The position numbers were made by a program, and so were the translations under genes. Below, piece after piece: positions 41,896-53,283 of a DNA stretch of 64,000 nt (its first letter is position 1; every line of letters begins with the position of its first letter). The DNA comes from Haliclona indistincta (lineage: Eukaryota; Porifera; Demospongiae; Haplosclerida; Chalinidae). The stretch lies in contig OZ024789.1 of assembly GCA_964017065.1 (NCBI GenBank), positions 11,180,914 through 11,244,913 on the forward strand, written 5' to 3'. The notes beneath the pieces are model-generated. The model was not told where the DNA came from. It saw nothing but the letters and a program-made list of their open reading frames with translations, and ran no database searches.

Positions 41896-42871
41896 TTTTT
41901 TAGCTGTGTACAATTTACTTTGGGACGAAAAAATTTTCCCCAAAGTAGAAGTAAATTCTCAACCAGAACTTAAACTCAGGAAAAACATTAAATTATTTGT
42001 CATTGGGTGGAGCTTGTTATGCCCACAAGACGAATGGTGACTTCCTTAGATGATCAGTGTGACTGAGCAGCATTCAACTAACTGTAGAAACCAAAATATT
42101 CGTAATCCTATTGTTTGATGGGTTGTCCCTTAAGCGGCACAGCGGGGCTTACCTTTACTGTCAGTTCTTGACAACCAACGATCACTTGCGTACTCGATGA
42201 AGTTGGCTTATTCAGGTTAGAAAAACGAACAAAAGTCTGTACAAAAAGCCAAGCGGTATAATGAACCAGCTGAGGGGATATCCGTATTGCTGAGGAACCC
42301 AAGGGTTAAGGGTGCTCAGTACTAATTAATATTCATAAGGCGGCGCCGTTGCTATGGGCTAGATTTTCATATATTATAAAGCAGCCACAAACACATCGCT
42401 AGCTGTACAGCAGTACCACTGGAACTACTGCTTGCATACCAAGAGTTTTCTGCATTTAGTTTTTCTGATTTTAAGAAAAACACTTACATTCTAAATCATG
42501 GCTGATTTTGCAGTGATGTCCATGTTTGTCGATGCATAGAACAGCTACGTTCAGCGTGGGTCAACAAAACTCTTCGTCAGAACCTAGAAATGGTTTATTA
42601 TAAGAGTCGAATTTCAGCTGGTAACCTTTGCTGCACGGTTAGTCAGGAGAGATTTTTGGCTAGAAAAATGCGTATCCGTACGATGTCGATTGTTCCTACA
42701 TTATTCCTTGGTGTAGAATATTGTGCAACGTTTCAAGCTGCATTATACATTGAGACACACTCATTGATGCATCAGAGCGAGTTTCACGCTGCTAGCGTTG
42801 CTCTGTCACGAGCTGCAGATAAAGAATGTCGCTCATTAATATTCATAAAAACGGGTATACCGCCACCTTAA
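41896..42871. other. No gene recognised
   Basis: Short frames only (for example 42590-42871 +). The block taatattcata occurs near 42330 and near 42840 and may mark a small insertion. I cannot support any coding sequence. Confidence 0.4.
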
Positions 42872-43507
42872 GGTGGCGCTTCACCGGAAACAGCAACTTC
42901 AGCAAGTAAAATAATCATATTCACGGTTTATTCATAGATATCGATCGTCAACCGGCTATGCCCAATAGTCGTAATACAAATTTTGCGGCGCGCGCTCACC
43001 ATCATGGCGGCTAATGAAGACAGTTTTTAGGTACACAATGCTCCGCTGTTCCTTGACGCAGGCTGCTGTTGCTAGCTGGATTGAGTCCCTTAGACTTCGG
43101 GCCATAGACATTTGTATTGATTTTAACGAAATAAGCTATATCTTCCGTGTAATAGCTGCATATCGACACGTGAGTGGCCATTATTCAAGAAAACAGGCTT
43201 TATTTCTGGGAAAACGATGCAAATGCATGTGAAGCACAAGAAGGCAAGTGTGTCTGTAGTATTTATTCTCGTCTGTCTTGTGCCGCTGTCGCACATAGTG
43301 TACCTAACGCTCGCCAGCAGGCGTCGTCTGCCCCACTAATGCTGTTTATGCAACAGCACTCAAACTTGGAATAATAAGAGGAGACCACTAGGTAACTGTG
43401 CAACACACACAAGAACTCCATAACTAGAAGTATTGTAGAAAAAAGAAAGTATAGCTGCATAAGTATGAATAATACTAACTACTTCCTGTTTCCGGTGAAG
43501 CGCCACC
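42872..43507. mobile_element. Second TTAA-flanked MITE
   Basis: Terminal repeats ggtggcgcttcaccggaaac and, inverted, gtttccggtgaagcgccacc are perfect over at least 20 bases. TTAA lies at both borders (42868-42871 and 43508-43511). Different family from the element at 40718. No transposase frame. Confidence 0.88.
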
Positions 43508-43799
43508 TTAAGTGCCATTGTCAATATTTTCTTATTGAGTCTGTACTACTGAAAAGTAGCCTTTTTACTACCACTATGATGCCCAGGGAGATACGTTATG
43601 TTTACCAGCAGAGAAGAAGTGAAGTTTGTCTAACAACTCTCTGCTAACAGTTTCATAGATTCAGAAAAAAATTAATGACAAAATTAATAACAATTCAGCT
43701 CTTGCACAATAGTTATTCTCAAGTGGTCTATGGTAGCATACACAATGTTTACTGTCTAGTGGACAAAATATGCAAGAGATAAGAATTAATGGACGATGC

Positions 43800-44888
43800 T
43801 CATTTAACATAGATTTCAACATGTTCCAGTCCAATATTTTCATTACTAGCCGGTTGGTCTAAACAGACCCTCACTAGAATACCATCATTAGTAGGGCATA
43901 GCATGTTCCTGTTGAACCAAGGCAAGGTTGGATTGGCACAACATGGTCCTTCATCCCCTCCACACTGCATACCATCCCACAGAGGATCATCAGTATACCA
44001 TTGTCGGGAAGTAGCAGCTCTATTAAAAACACCAGCCTCACAGTAGTAGTCACTGCCTACGTATGAGGGAACATTGCCTGGGACACCATTAGTGCTGCAA
44101 GGACAAACAAAGTCGAGGAGTTCTTCTTCTTCATCTTCTATCCTACCAGCAGTGTATGTCCATAGATGATTTGGTGGAGTACCATAGGTTATGGAGACAC
44201 CATCAACATAGTTACCACTCAGTGGTTCAGAGGATGAACGAACAACTGCTCCAAAAGCATCTATTATACAGTATGCATATCCTCGTACAAATCCACACAC
44301 TTGTGTGTAGTCGTGTCCAAAGTTGTCTGTGTCTATTCCAGTACATCCAGCAGCTGTATTACTACGAGTGCAGAACCTGACACCATTTTGTGTTGTTAGA
44401 CTAAAGCCTGCAGGACACTGACTGGTTGGATCAGTCGTGTTTAATCGAAACACTCTTGTCCAGCCTCCCTCTCCTCCACAGTTGCCTCCCTCCATGTCAC
44501 AGTAGACCTGCTCTAGTCTGCCATTAGCAGTCTGGATCTGATAGTAGCCTGAAGAGGCTGATGAGTTGCAGCGATGAATATCCATACATGTATTCAAAGG
44601 AGGGCTACACTGCAGAGACACATGTCATAGCTCTGTTACAAGTTATTGCTTACGTTGTTCATCAAACTGTCACAATACTGTGGTAGACGTGATCCTGGAT
44701 TAGTCATGGTGTATGCCTTGCAAGCAGCAATACCGAGAGCTCTGTCACAGTCATGGCTCCCTCGTGAGTAGAACTCACCTTGAGCTAGAAAATGTGTGTA
44801 AAATGTATGTCCTCTACTCACTGGTCTTACCTTTGATGCTGTTAACCCACAGTAGAAGGAGAGCAGAAGATAGAACACAAAGCATCAT
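43800..44888 (-). CDS. Secreted fibrinogen-related protein D
   Basis: Three exons on the minus strand: 44888-44831 (signal peptide), 44784-44654 and 44609-43800; 332 residues. Most similar to gene B, sharing the acidic loop (IEDEEEELLDFVCPC), AYCIIDAFGAVV and SGVFNRAATSRQW-like sequence. GGNCGGEGGWTRVF and DPLWDGMQCG are intact. Its upstream flank is interrupted 190 bases above the ATG by the pogo-like transposon at 45080. Proximal promoter elements remain. Confidence 0.82.
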
Positions 44889-44933
44889 TTCTAACAGTTT
44901 AATTTAAATAGGTAATAATTCTACGAGAAGATG

Positions 44934-45009
44934 CCTCTTATATAAGGATATAAAACGAGTGTGATGTATGACGTAGCTGTTCTACTTCTGTGATCTGATT
45001 GGTCAGAAT
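44934..45009 (-). promoter_or_regulatory. Promoter of gene D: TATA, CRE-like, CCAAT
   Basis: Plus-strand order from the gene outward: cttatataagg, gtatgacgtagctg, ctgattggtcag. Same spacing as at genes A, E and F. Confidence 0.7.
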
Positions 45010-45299
45010 AGATAATGCTATAATAATGAGTATACTTATGATGATAGATTGTCATTTACTACAGCTGCTGTTGGATATACCGTACAGCTAGAAATTTTGG
45101 TGGACTAAAATTTTGGCGAATTGCCTAAAAAACGATTTTGGCGATTAAAATTTTGGCGAATGAATGATGAAGCGGAAAACACACCCACTTAATTACTAAT
45201 TACGATGACGCACACGCGGTACAATACGTACTGTCGACACCGCTCCGATCGAGCACACGCCCTAGCTATAGCATACAAACGCCCTACACGTGTTCTAGC

Positions 45300-46295
45300 A
45301 TGGATACCTTCAAAGTAGATGCTATGGTCCGTGTATACCACGAGTACGAGAAGATCTGGAAAGCCGCCAAGGGGGAAAAACTGGAGTGTATTCGAGAGGT
45401 TGGCAATCGTGTCGATGTCTTTGCTGTTGCTGTTATCAAGTCGGAGAAGACTGTCGGGCATTTGCCAAGGAAGATCTCTAGCATTTGTTCAATATTTTTG
45501 CGTCATGGAGGCAAGATAACATGCGAGGTGTCTGGATCGAGAAGGCACTCAAAGGATCTTACTCAAGGAGGTATGGAAGTTCCATGTAAGCTTGTGTTTG
45601 TGGGGAGCAGCAAAGACGTTGCCAAAGCTAAGAAACTGATAGAATCGTCAGCACTTAGCCAGGCATGCTCTATAAATGCCACCAGCCACCATCAGAAAGA
45701 CCCAGCTGAAGTATCAGGACCTCCAGCTAAGAAGACGCCACTCACATTAGTAAATGCATCATGTCGCATACTTGGTAGCGATGAACAAGATGAGGTAATA
45801 ATGGGAGAAAGGTTGACAGACCTACATGTAAATTTTGCCCAAGAGCTTTTAAAGAGTCAGTTTCCATCTCTTATGGGCCTAGAATCTACGCTTCTTGTAA
45901 CTAAAGAGTGCTTCAAGACAGCAGGAACCACCAACAAGCTCCAGATCTTATTTTGTCGAGGAAATCACTGGATCACAGTTTCGAACATCAAAACTACTGG
46001 TGTACATGTATACGATTCAATTTATTCTACTATCGACAAAGCTACAGAAAAACTCATCTACCGTCTCTTCACCGATTCAACTAAGAGCACTCCTCCTATG
46101 ATAACAGTCTATCGTTTTCAGAAACAAAGAGGTAGCAATGACTGTGGATTGTTCGCCATTGCAGTTGCTACAGCAATCGCTCATGGCCAGGATCCAGCAA
46201 AGATTAAATTCATACAAGCTGCAATGAGACTCCATTTTGTTTCATGCATGAAGAACAACAAATTAGAAATGTTTCCAACTGCAGCTGATTGTTAG
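45300..46295 (+). CDS. HIRAN-like plus Ulp1/C48 cysteine protease, transposon cargo
   Basis: A 331-residue intact ORF. Residues about 25-115 (CIREVGNRVDVFAVAV, VGHLPRKIS, ICSIFLRHGGKI, PCKLVF) resemble a HIRAN domain, which in Rad5/HLTF proteins binds DNA ends. Residues about 170-320 resemble an adenain/Ulp1-type protease, the family that removes SUMO or ubiquitin-like tags: histidine in RGNHWITV, aspartate in VYDSIYS, glutamine in FQKQRGS and nucleophile cysteine in NDCGLFAIA. All catalytic positions are present. The start is the first ATG, 220 bases inside the element. Possible roles are changing SUMO or ubiquitin marks on transposase or host DNA-repair factors (inference). There is no signal peptide. 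Confidence 0.8.
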   Translation: MDTFKVDAMVRVYHEYEKIWKAAKGEKLECIREVGNRVDVFAVAVIKSEKTVGHLPRKISSICSIFLRHGGKITCEVSGSRRHSKDLTQGGMEVPCKLVFVGSSKDVAKAKKLIESSALSQACSINATSHHQKDPAEVSGPPAKKTPLTLVNASCRILGSDEQDEVIMGERLTDLHVNFAQELLKSQFPSLMGLESTLLVTKECFKTAGTTNKLQILFCRGNHWITVSNIKTTGVHVYDSIYSTIDKATEKLIYRLFTDSTKSTPPMITVYRFQKQRGSNDCGLFAIAVATAIAHGQDPAKIKFIQAAMRLHFVSCMKNNKLEMFPTAADC

Positions 46296-46380
46296 TAGAC
46301 ATCATTTTTTCATTCAATAACACAATGTACAAGTAATTTAATACACATTTTTTCATTCAATAACACTGTGTACATTTAAT

Positions 46381-47802
46381 TCAATCAATAATACCAGCTG
46401 CTCGAAAACCATTCTTGATCACATCTTGGCGGCCTTTAAAATGATCATACAATTGAATCATCCACTTTGCCCCCAATGGTTTGACCACACTCAAGTTAAG
46501 ATTGACCGGTTGAATTTCAGTTCCCTTCTCTAGTTGAGCGCAAACTTGGGTAGAATACCACTCTTCAAATCTTCCACGCAAAAAATTCTTTGCAGGCTTG
46601 TTCACACCAAGATCTAGCGGCTGCAAGCGATCAGTACAGTTTGCTGGAACCAAGAATACATCAAAATGATTGCTATCCAGTAGCTTTAAGAAGTCCTCAG
46701 TACACTGACCGTTAAAATTGTCAAAGATCACCAAAGCAGGATGGTCAGGTTGAAGTTGAAGTTCTGCCCTTTTCTTAGTGGTATAAGGAATCAGAACATT
46801 GTGTGCATAGCTGTTCATTGTTTTTTCATTGGACCAGTGATTGATTGTATACGTCAAATCCCAGTCAGAAGGAAATTTCACACCAACAGGGAGACAACGT
46901 GAAGTCTTTCCCTTGTATACCAGCTGAGGAGGGAGGAAATCGCCAGCTAGAGATGCTCCGAAAACAGCAGTCAGTTGTCTCTTGTCGTCTGAACCCACAA
47001 TTTCAATTCTTTTGCTTCCTTCTTTCTCCATCGTCCAAGATGATACTGGAACATAATGGATACCTGTTTGGTCCCAATTTATCACTAATTCATCGGGTAT
47101 CTCATCCATTTCGATGACACTCTTAATATCACGGAGATATTGTTCCTTTAACAGCTCAAAATCTTCCACCTCTACTTTTGCCTTCGTAGTCCCTCATCTT
47201 TTCACAAACCCCATCCGATGCAAAAAGTTCTTGGCCCAGTACTTATTGATCTCGACATGACCTCCAGTACCAGCTAGGTAACGATCACCCTCACTGGCTA
47301 CAACACCGCTTGCAACACCGACAACCACAGATGTATTGACTACAGCTCCTCTAGAACGCATGGCACTGACATATGATTTCACCTTCTGGTCCAATACTTC
47401 TCCCAAAAGCAAAGGACGTCCCCTCTTTTTTGCAGGAAGTTCAAGCACGGCAGTATCATTCTCGGACTTTCTTTTCTTGCTTAGCTCGAACAAATAATCA
47501 TTCTTCAGTCTACGAACAGTAGTTTCCTTCAAGTCACATCCTTCGTATTTCCCAGAAAAACGGCGGATTGTAGCTGTAACCCCGTTCTCAGCTGCTCGTT
47601 TCCCGATAAGAGCCCTTTGTGATGGTGTCAGCTTTACGTAAGGACCACGTTCGCCACGACTAGTCTTTTCCAGATCAGGTTTGATCTTCTCATTTACAGC
47701 GCGTATGGTCTGTGGCTGTAGTTCCTTGCTTAGAGGACCGTGTGGGTCAGGCAGATCACTCGCAGCTGACTTCTTGAAGTAACGTAAAATTCCCACGGAC
47801 AT
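46381..47802 (-). pseudogene. DDE_1 (pogo/Tigger/CENP-B-like) transposase, one nonsense codon
   Basis: Read on the minus strand from ATG 47802. The N-terminal part has helix-turn-helix-like regions (LTPSQRALIGKRAAENGV; later a CENP-B-like segment ending WAKNFLHRMGFVKR). A TGA at about 47194-47196 interrupts the frame, and the same frame then continues without indel into the catalytic core. Core motifs: VINWDQTG (first D), VIFDNFNGQ (second D) and LQPLDLGVNK (third D). The core ends TGA-free to 46381. Without the one stop the gene would be full length, so the element was recently active. The stop codon context fits a C-to-T change at a CpG. Confidence 0.88.
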
Positions 47803-48054
47803 CTTGACACTGTTCGCTAACGACTCTAAGCACGTGTAGCATATACCACCCACGTATAATTATTATCGAGATTGGCGATTAAAAATTTGGCGATTACAGT
47901 CCAATTCGCCAAATTCGCCAAAATTTTAATCCACAAAAATTTCTAGCTGTACGGTATTTTACACAAACTGTTACATTTTTCTCTACATTAGGCTACTTTA
48001 CAAATCTCCTACTCATGCGATGTTAAACAATAATTAGCAGTGAATTGTACCATT

Positions 48055-48145
48055 ATGACCTTGACAGCTCGGAATTATCAACTGTCAGGTCGGGAATGGA
48101 TAGCTATGCCAAGCTCAGGATTGATAACAAGTATGCTTGGGATGT
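48055..48145 (+). pseudogene. Decayed beta-trefoil fragment (pair of 25195)
   Basis: tcaactgtcaggtcggga followed by NKY-like codons. Same relic as in the first segmental copy. Confidence 0.55.
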
Positions 48146-48196
48146 TTTCGGGATTTAAAATGCCTTGGAAACCGAATGTGCTTTGTGCGTCGGGAC

Positions 48197-48805
48197 ATCT
48201 ATTAACTCTTTAGTGACTGAATTATTTTGACGAAAATTCGACTTGCTCTAAACTGACAGTTTGTCTTGCATTTTCTATAACATGCAGTACGCTAGCTGTT
48301 CCAAACTAGCACTGTTGTTTCCTGGTATGTCAAAGTTTACGACCATGTACTAAACTCTGAGTTGGCCACTCCCACTTCGGAACTGAAGCCGCTTAAGTGC
48401 TGCGACCTCGTCATTTTTCATCCAATTTTGGTCTTCGTTCAGCCCTTGTGACTGATACAAAAACCTGGTGGTGTCCAGGTGAGCAAACAGCATAGTTTAG
48501 ACCATATTCTATGCCCAAGTATGCATTTCCGGGCATCCTGAAGCCTTTAAAATGCCAAAAGTGGCGAGGGGCTCCGCCCCTTCGAACCCCAGGTTAACGG
48601 GGGGATACCCCCCTTTAAAATTCCTCCTGTGCTATACATTTTAGTGGGGAGAGCGCGCTGAAAAACAGTGAGTTTTTTCAGGTAAAGTCATCTTTTGCAA
48701 TTAAACTTGATTTGACCTTTCTAGAGCACTTTTTGCACTTTTTATGACGTCTAGAGTAGATGGAGTCAATTATGGCGCCTAAAGCCGTTATAGGCCTTAA
48801 AGGAT
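48197..48805. mobile_element. Probable insertion inside the hairpin loop
   Basis: The first segmental copy has a short loop (about 25290-25310) where this copy has about 600 extra bases, with ends attaactctttag and, inverted, ccttaaaggattaat. GC-rich palindromes (ggggctccgcccc near 48570; ggggggatacccccc near 48600) lie inside. No coding sequence. Borders approximate. Confidence 0.55.
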
Positions 48806-50184
48806 TAATCGGCTTCCGTGGCATTCTAAATCCTGTAGTTACCATCGTCTAACCTGTTTACACCACAGCTTAGTCGAAACGCTCAAGGTAGTAGAGAGCC
48901 CAGTGAAGTTGCCAGAGTTGAAGGCAAGCACGTTTTTGAATGTTGGCAGTATAATTATTCTCACATTATTCAAGGATGCTATGTTTGTGGTTATTAAGCA
49001 CGTAGTTAATTAAAAGTTGACTATTAACTATACTACAGCATACACTATGAGATTTGATGCGGACACTACCCTGCAATAGACCAATCAAAGTTGAGAATTG
49101 CATTTAGCTGGGGTCTAATTTTTGTCATTCGATTGTGCTCGAATCAGCAATTGGCTGTTTTCTTTGACATAGCTAGAATCGTAGAATTAATAGTCACAAA
49201 GTGAACGAAACCAACAAACAGCAGATGAAGATAGTTCCTGTAAACTATTAAATAATTAGCAGCTGTTTCTCAAAATGTAGAGTATTGTGTGGTTACTAAG
49301 GCTGCATAGTAACCCTAAACACAGATGTTCCAGGATTCTGTGTACCAGGATTCACAATTCACAGGATTCATAATTCACAATTCTGTGAATCCTGGTACAC
49401 AGATGTAGCAGGATTCAGACATTACTCTTCTAATGGAAAGAACTAAAAATTTTCTCACCATCACAGAATAATCTCATCAGTTCCTGTGAATGATATGGCT
49501 TGACTGAGCTAAGTGGTGTTTTGTCAACTGTATAGTTGGGTTAAGCTATGATCTCAACTTACCTGGAGGCAAATAGCACTGTTATTCAGGCAAGCTACCC
49601 AATTAGCACAAAAGATGCAATGGGGCAATAAACGGTGCTAAAAATTGGTACATAGTGTGTGTATTGGTAGCTATGTTTTTACGCCTGACCATGCACTAAG
49701 ACACCTCATTAGAACTGTTCATATGAAAATTGTCTTGTACAAAATGTTCTCACTTCAGCGACAATTAACATTTGTCTGAGATTCGGTGGAACTCTTGTCT
49801 CATTCAAATGTCAATAAATAATGATTATCACGCCTGATTCTTGGTTGACTAACATTAATATTTGCCTCATACCTAGACTGAGTATGAAACTCTGCAAGGA
49901 ACAGAAAATCAGTGTTTTAACAGTTATCTAAAGATGTCATGCAAAGCAAGATGGATAGTGGTAGATAGATTATCACTACACTGTTGACTGTGTCAACAAT
50001 AACATTGATATTTGATTGAGGTGAGAGTTCAAGCTGGTGCATGGCTTCCACTATCATAATATTGTAGTACTAATATTACTGCTCATTCATTTTTAGCTAT
50101 GAAACATTATCTAGATGTCACACGTGACGCGGTTATTTTACAAGGTAGCCCAGCCCAGCATCTCACTCTGTTCTTCCACTAGCC

Positions 50185-50649
50185 ATGGCTATTCCAATGG
50201 GCAGATATACCATCCAGTCCAACAGTGGTCCTTATCTCATCATGGATGGCAGTGCTCTAATATGGCCTTCTTCCCGTGGTGGTGGTAGTGTTAGCTGCTC
50301 TCCTGACTGCAACAACTTAGAGCAGCAATTCTTCATCACTCCTATAGCTGAAGACACTAATATCTACACCATCCAGTCTGTTCCTTACCCGGGCGTGTAC
50401 CTGCGTATGGATGGAACGGGCTTGGATGAATTTGCCCTTCATGGAGGCGGGGTTGTGAACTGTCAACGAGGAGTAGCTAGCTATGAAAAGTTCCGGATTG
50501 TTTATAATGCTGGTCAGTACGCTGGGATGTTCTCAATCGAGTCCAAGGCTTTTCCCTTTGTCTACCTACGTACCGATGGTGACAATAACATTGTCAATTG
50601 CCAGTACGGAGCTGTCTTCAATGAGATGTATAAAATACGATCTGTGTGA
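50185..50649 (+). CDS. Beta-trefoil-like protein, copy 12
   Basis: A 154-residue single-exon protein (MAIPMGRYTIQSNSGPYL). All three modules are intact: QQFFITPIAED, VYLRMDGTGLDEF to EKFRIVYN, MFSIESKAFPFVYLRTDG to NEMYKIRSV. It is the functional-looking counterpart of the frameshifted copy 10. No signal peptide. No obvious TATA box in the 60 bases upstream. Confidence 0.82.
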   Translation: MAIPMGRYTIQSNSGPYLIMDGSALIWPSSRGGGSVSCSPDCNNLEQQFFITPIAEDTNIYTIQSVPYPGVYLRMDGTGLDEFALHGGGVVNCQRGVASYEKFRIVYNAGQYAGMFSIESKAFPFVYLRTDGDNNIVNCQYGAVFNEMYKIRSV

Positions 50650-51289
50650 TATATGTGCACCATAGTGTGCAGTGTGCTTGTTTGATCATTCAATGATCCA
50701 CACAGTGCGCTGCTATTCATTAATTTTCGAGATAATTATTTTGAATGTTGATAATTGTTATTTTGGGTGGGCCCCACATTGAATATGACAACTTCCCACG
50801 TGCGCAGAAACTTGATATCTGTATCTGTCTATCTGTAACAGGGTGCGTTTGTCGTCGTCCCAATGTTCCCGAGAATTAGCAGACACCTTTTCGATCAATA
50901 ACACCAAGTGCTCAGTAACCGGTAGCGCCAATAGCTCATGATGGAGAGCGTGAATGTTGTCAAAGCTCTTGATACGGATTCTTTTGACAGACTTGGACAG
51001 AGACAATTCAGTTTGGCTGCTCTATGCATGAGACAAGCACATGTTCATGAAAAAATGATGTGTGTACTGTCTAGAGGAGAGCGGGTGGCTCTGTAAAATG
51101 TTTGCATTGCAATTTTTTTGCTGCTGGTAATATCGATGTTCAGAAAACAGCTCACTCAGGCTTGTCCCATTGTTGCTGAATGATACACATACTGTTTCTA
51201 GCTTTGACAGTATTTAGTCCATGATTGATCAGGATCGAAAAGGCTATTTCTTTGTTTACATATGACCATAGACAAAAATAGCACATGGC

Positions 51290-51500
51290 TATTATGGAGG
51301 CACGGTAGTGACTCCCTATGTAGGGATGAACGAGAAAACAAGATGGCGGCTACATACAATGTATTAGCGTTCAAACGCTGATATTTCACCTGGTGATGAA
51401 TTGTATACGTCCAAAGACACTTAGATCTGCTCTCTGGCGTTGCCCCATCTTACAGTAGTAAGGAGATTGCTCGAAGTTGTTCGTTTGCTTGTCCCATTGT
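51290..51500. mobile_element. Solo repeat element lying between 130-bp direct repeats
   Basis: A 200-base element (cacggtagtgactccctatg; gatggcggctacatac) is also found at 53284-53470. Here it sits between two near-identical copies of host sequence (about 51168-51298 and 51496-51628) that occur once in the first segmental copy. Confidence 0.7.
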
Positions 51501-52840
51501 TGTTGAATGAGACACATACTGTTTCTAGCTTTGACAGTATTTAGTCCATGATTGATCAGGATCGAAAAGTCTATTTCTTAGTTTACATATGACCATAGAC
51601 AAAAATAGCACATGGCTATACATGTACATGTCACGAGGGAGGGATACTTTGTCCTGCTGTGGTTGTCACCAGGAATCCATAATCGACCACGCCTACTAAG
51701 AGTAGGAGTGTGAATCGCCCACGCTTTAATTGGATTTTCTGCAAGCAAATTGTCGCTAGCGGATATACTATTTTTAGCGCTTAAAGATGGCAGCTCAATA
51801 CTGAAGATAGAGAATTGTCTATATTCTAAGCGCTGAGGAAGCATCTTGATCTCCATTTCTAGCTCAATTTACAAGGCCGTCGTTGCCTTCGCCAATCCTC
51901 GTGAGCATGGCTGTCTTCTGTTCGATCAAAGCTTCGTGTTATATCACCAGTCAGCTATTTCTCAGAGAGTTCCATTCCTTACCTGAGATGTAACAGTAGT
52001 TGATACTGTTAGTGGCCATGATACAACATATAACTGAAGCAGAATAGCTATGCTGACAGCTTAGCACAGCAGCTACAGGGATCCAGTTGTATGATCGAAC
52101 GATAAACAGCTTCGAAACAATCAGATAGCTGAACCACGAATGTACAGGTGATCTAGCGACGCCACTATATGGCTGGATAGCCCGGGCTATCAGATGCTTT
52201 CACGAGTACATACAGTTGCTCTCAGGTTGCCTGATGTGTGCCATGTTCAAGGAGGTGCAGTCTAACTGCGCTAAAAATAGTATATCCGCTGGCGACAGTT
52301 CGCTGGCAGAAACTCCAATTAAAGCGTGGGAGATTCTTAGTAGGCGCTGTCGATTATGGACTCCTGTTGTCACGAGTGACATAATTCATTGTTTGGTAAC
52401 ATTAAAATCCACTCGTGGTTCAGCTTCTTGTAGTCACGTATTCTATACCTTGGTGGGCAGAGCCACGAGGCATACAGTAGTCATGTCTGTCTGTCTTGTC
52501 TGTCACAACGATTTCTCGTTGCTCGCTAAAAACTAAACGCTGAAACAAGCAACACGGGAGAAATCGGTACTAGCTCGGATTTGAATTCTAAGAAGTTTGG
52601 CTTAGTGCGTAAGATGCCGCGTGAATTGCACACCTGGATGGCTGTTGGTGGTGATGTAGACTTCTCTGGAGACAAAGTTGTCTACAGCTGGCTGCCTTGC
52701 AGCCAGTGAGTTTGTGAACAGTGTGGAATACTTGTATATGGAGCTTTGTACTCGAGTTATGGCATAAGTTGCTTACCTTGCGATCGATGGCCGTGCTGGC
52801 GATCTAGACTGGAGTTCTCCGTAGACAAAACTATATATAG

Positions 52841-52978
52841 GTTAGACGATGGATTCGAGGTGTCTACGGGATTTAGATCACCATGGAAACCGATGTTTTA
52901 GATGTCCTGAGCACGAGGGCGTCTATTTCGGTTTTCAAGGTGAGCTAAATCTCGTAGGCACCGAGAATCAATCGTCTG
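52841..52978. repeat. Hairpin family member (pair of 29194)
   Basis: Same tagacgatggattcgaggtg arms as the copy at 29194-29330, with one visible base change in the left arm. Confidence 0.75.
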
Positions 52979-53283
52979 AGGTGTTTAGACCATACCTGCG
53001 CTTAAGCAAACGAAGCACTCGAGGTAGTAGAGGGCCCAGAGAAGTTCCCAGAGTCAATTAGCGACAGCCCGTTTTCAAACGATGGCAGTATAAACTCACG
53101 TGCGTTTTTCGACGACGCCATTTTGTTGTGGTTATTAATTACGTGGTTAATTAAAGGTGGTCTAAGTAATTAAACTCGGCGGTGGTCTAAGTGAAATCAG
53201 CGGTGGTCTACTTGATTTAGTTTACCTCTGGCTGACCAATCAAATTGCAGAATTGCATTGAAGTATGCTATACAGAAAGGTAT

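Larger units (their letters stand above)
45080..47954. mobile_element. Pogo/Tigger-like transposon with a Ulp1-type protease ORF
   Basis: A 2875-base element with terminal repeats ccgtacagctagaaattt (right end inverted) and TA at both borders (45078-45079 and 47955-47956). The empty site is visible in the paralogous flank at about 33763 (ggatataattt). Two convergent ORFs fill it: a HIRAN-C48 protease gene (+) and a DDE transposase (-), with 85 bases between their stop codons. Both subterminal regions repeat attttggcga motifs. Confidence 0.9.

Noticed and set aside
47802..47853. Transposase start upstream of 47802
   Set aside because: The open frame begins with GTG and reads into element end sequence; the first ATG is at 47802.
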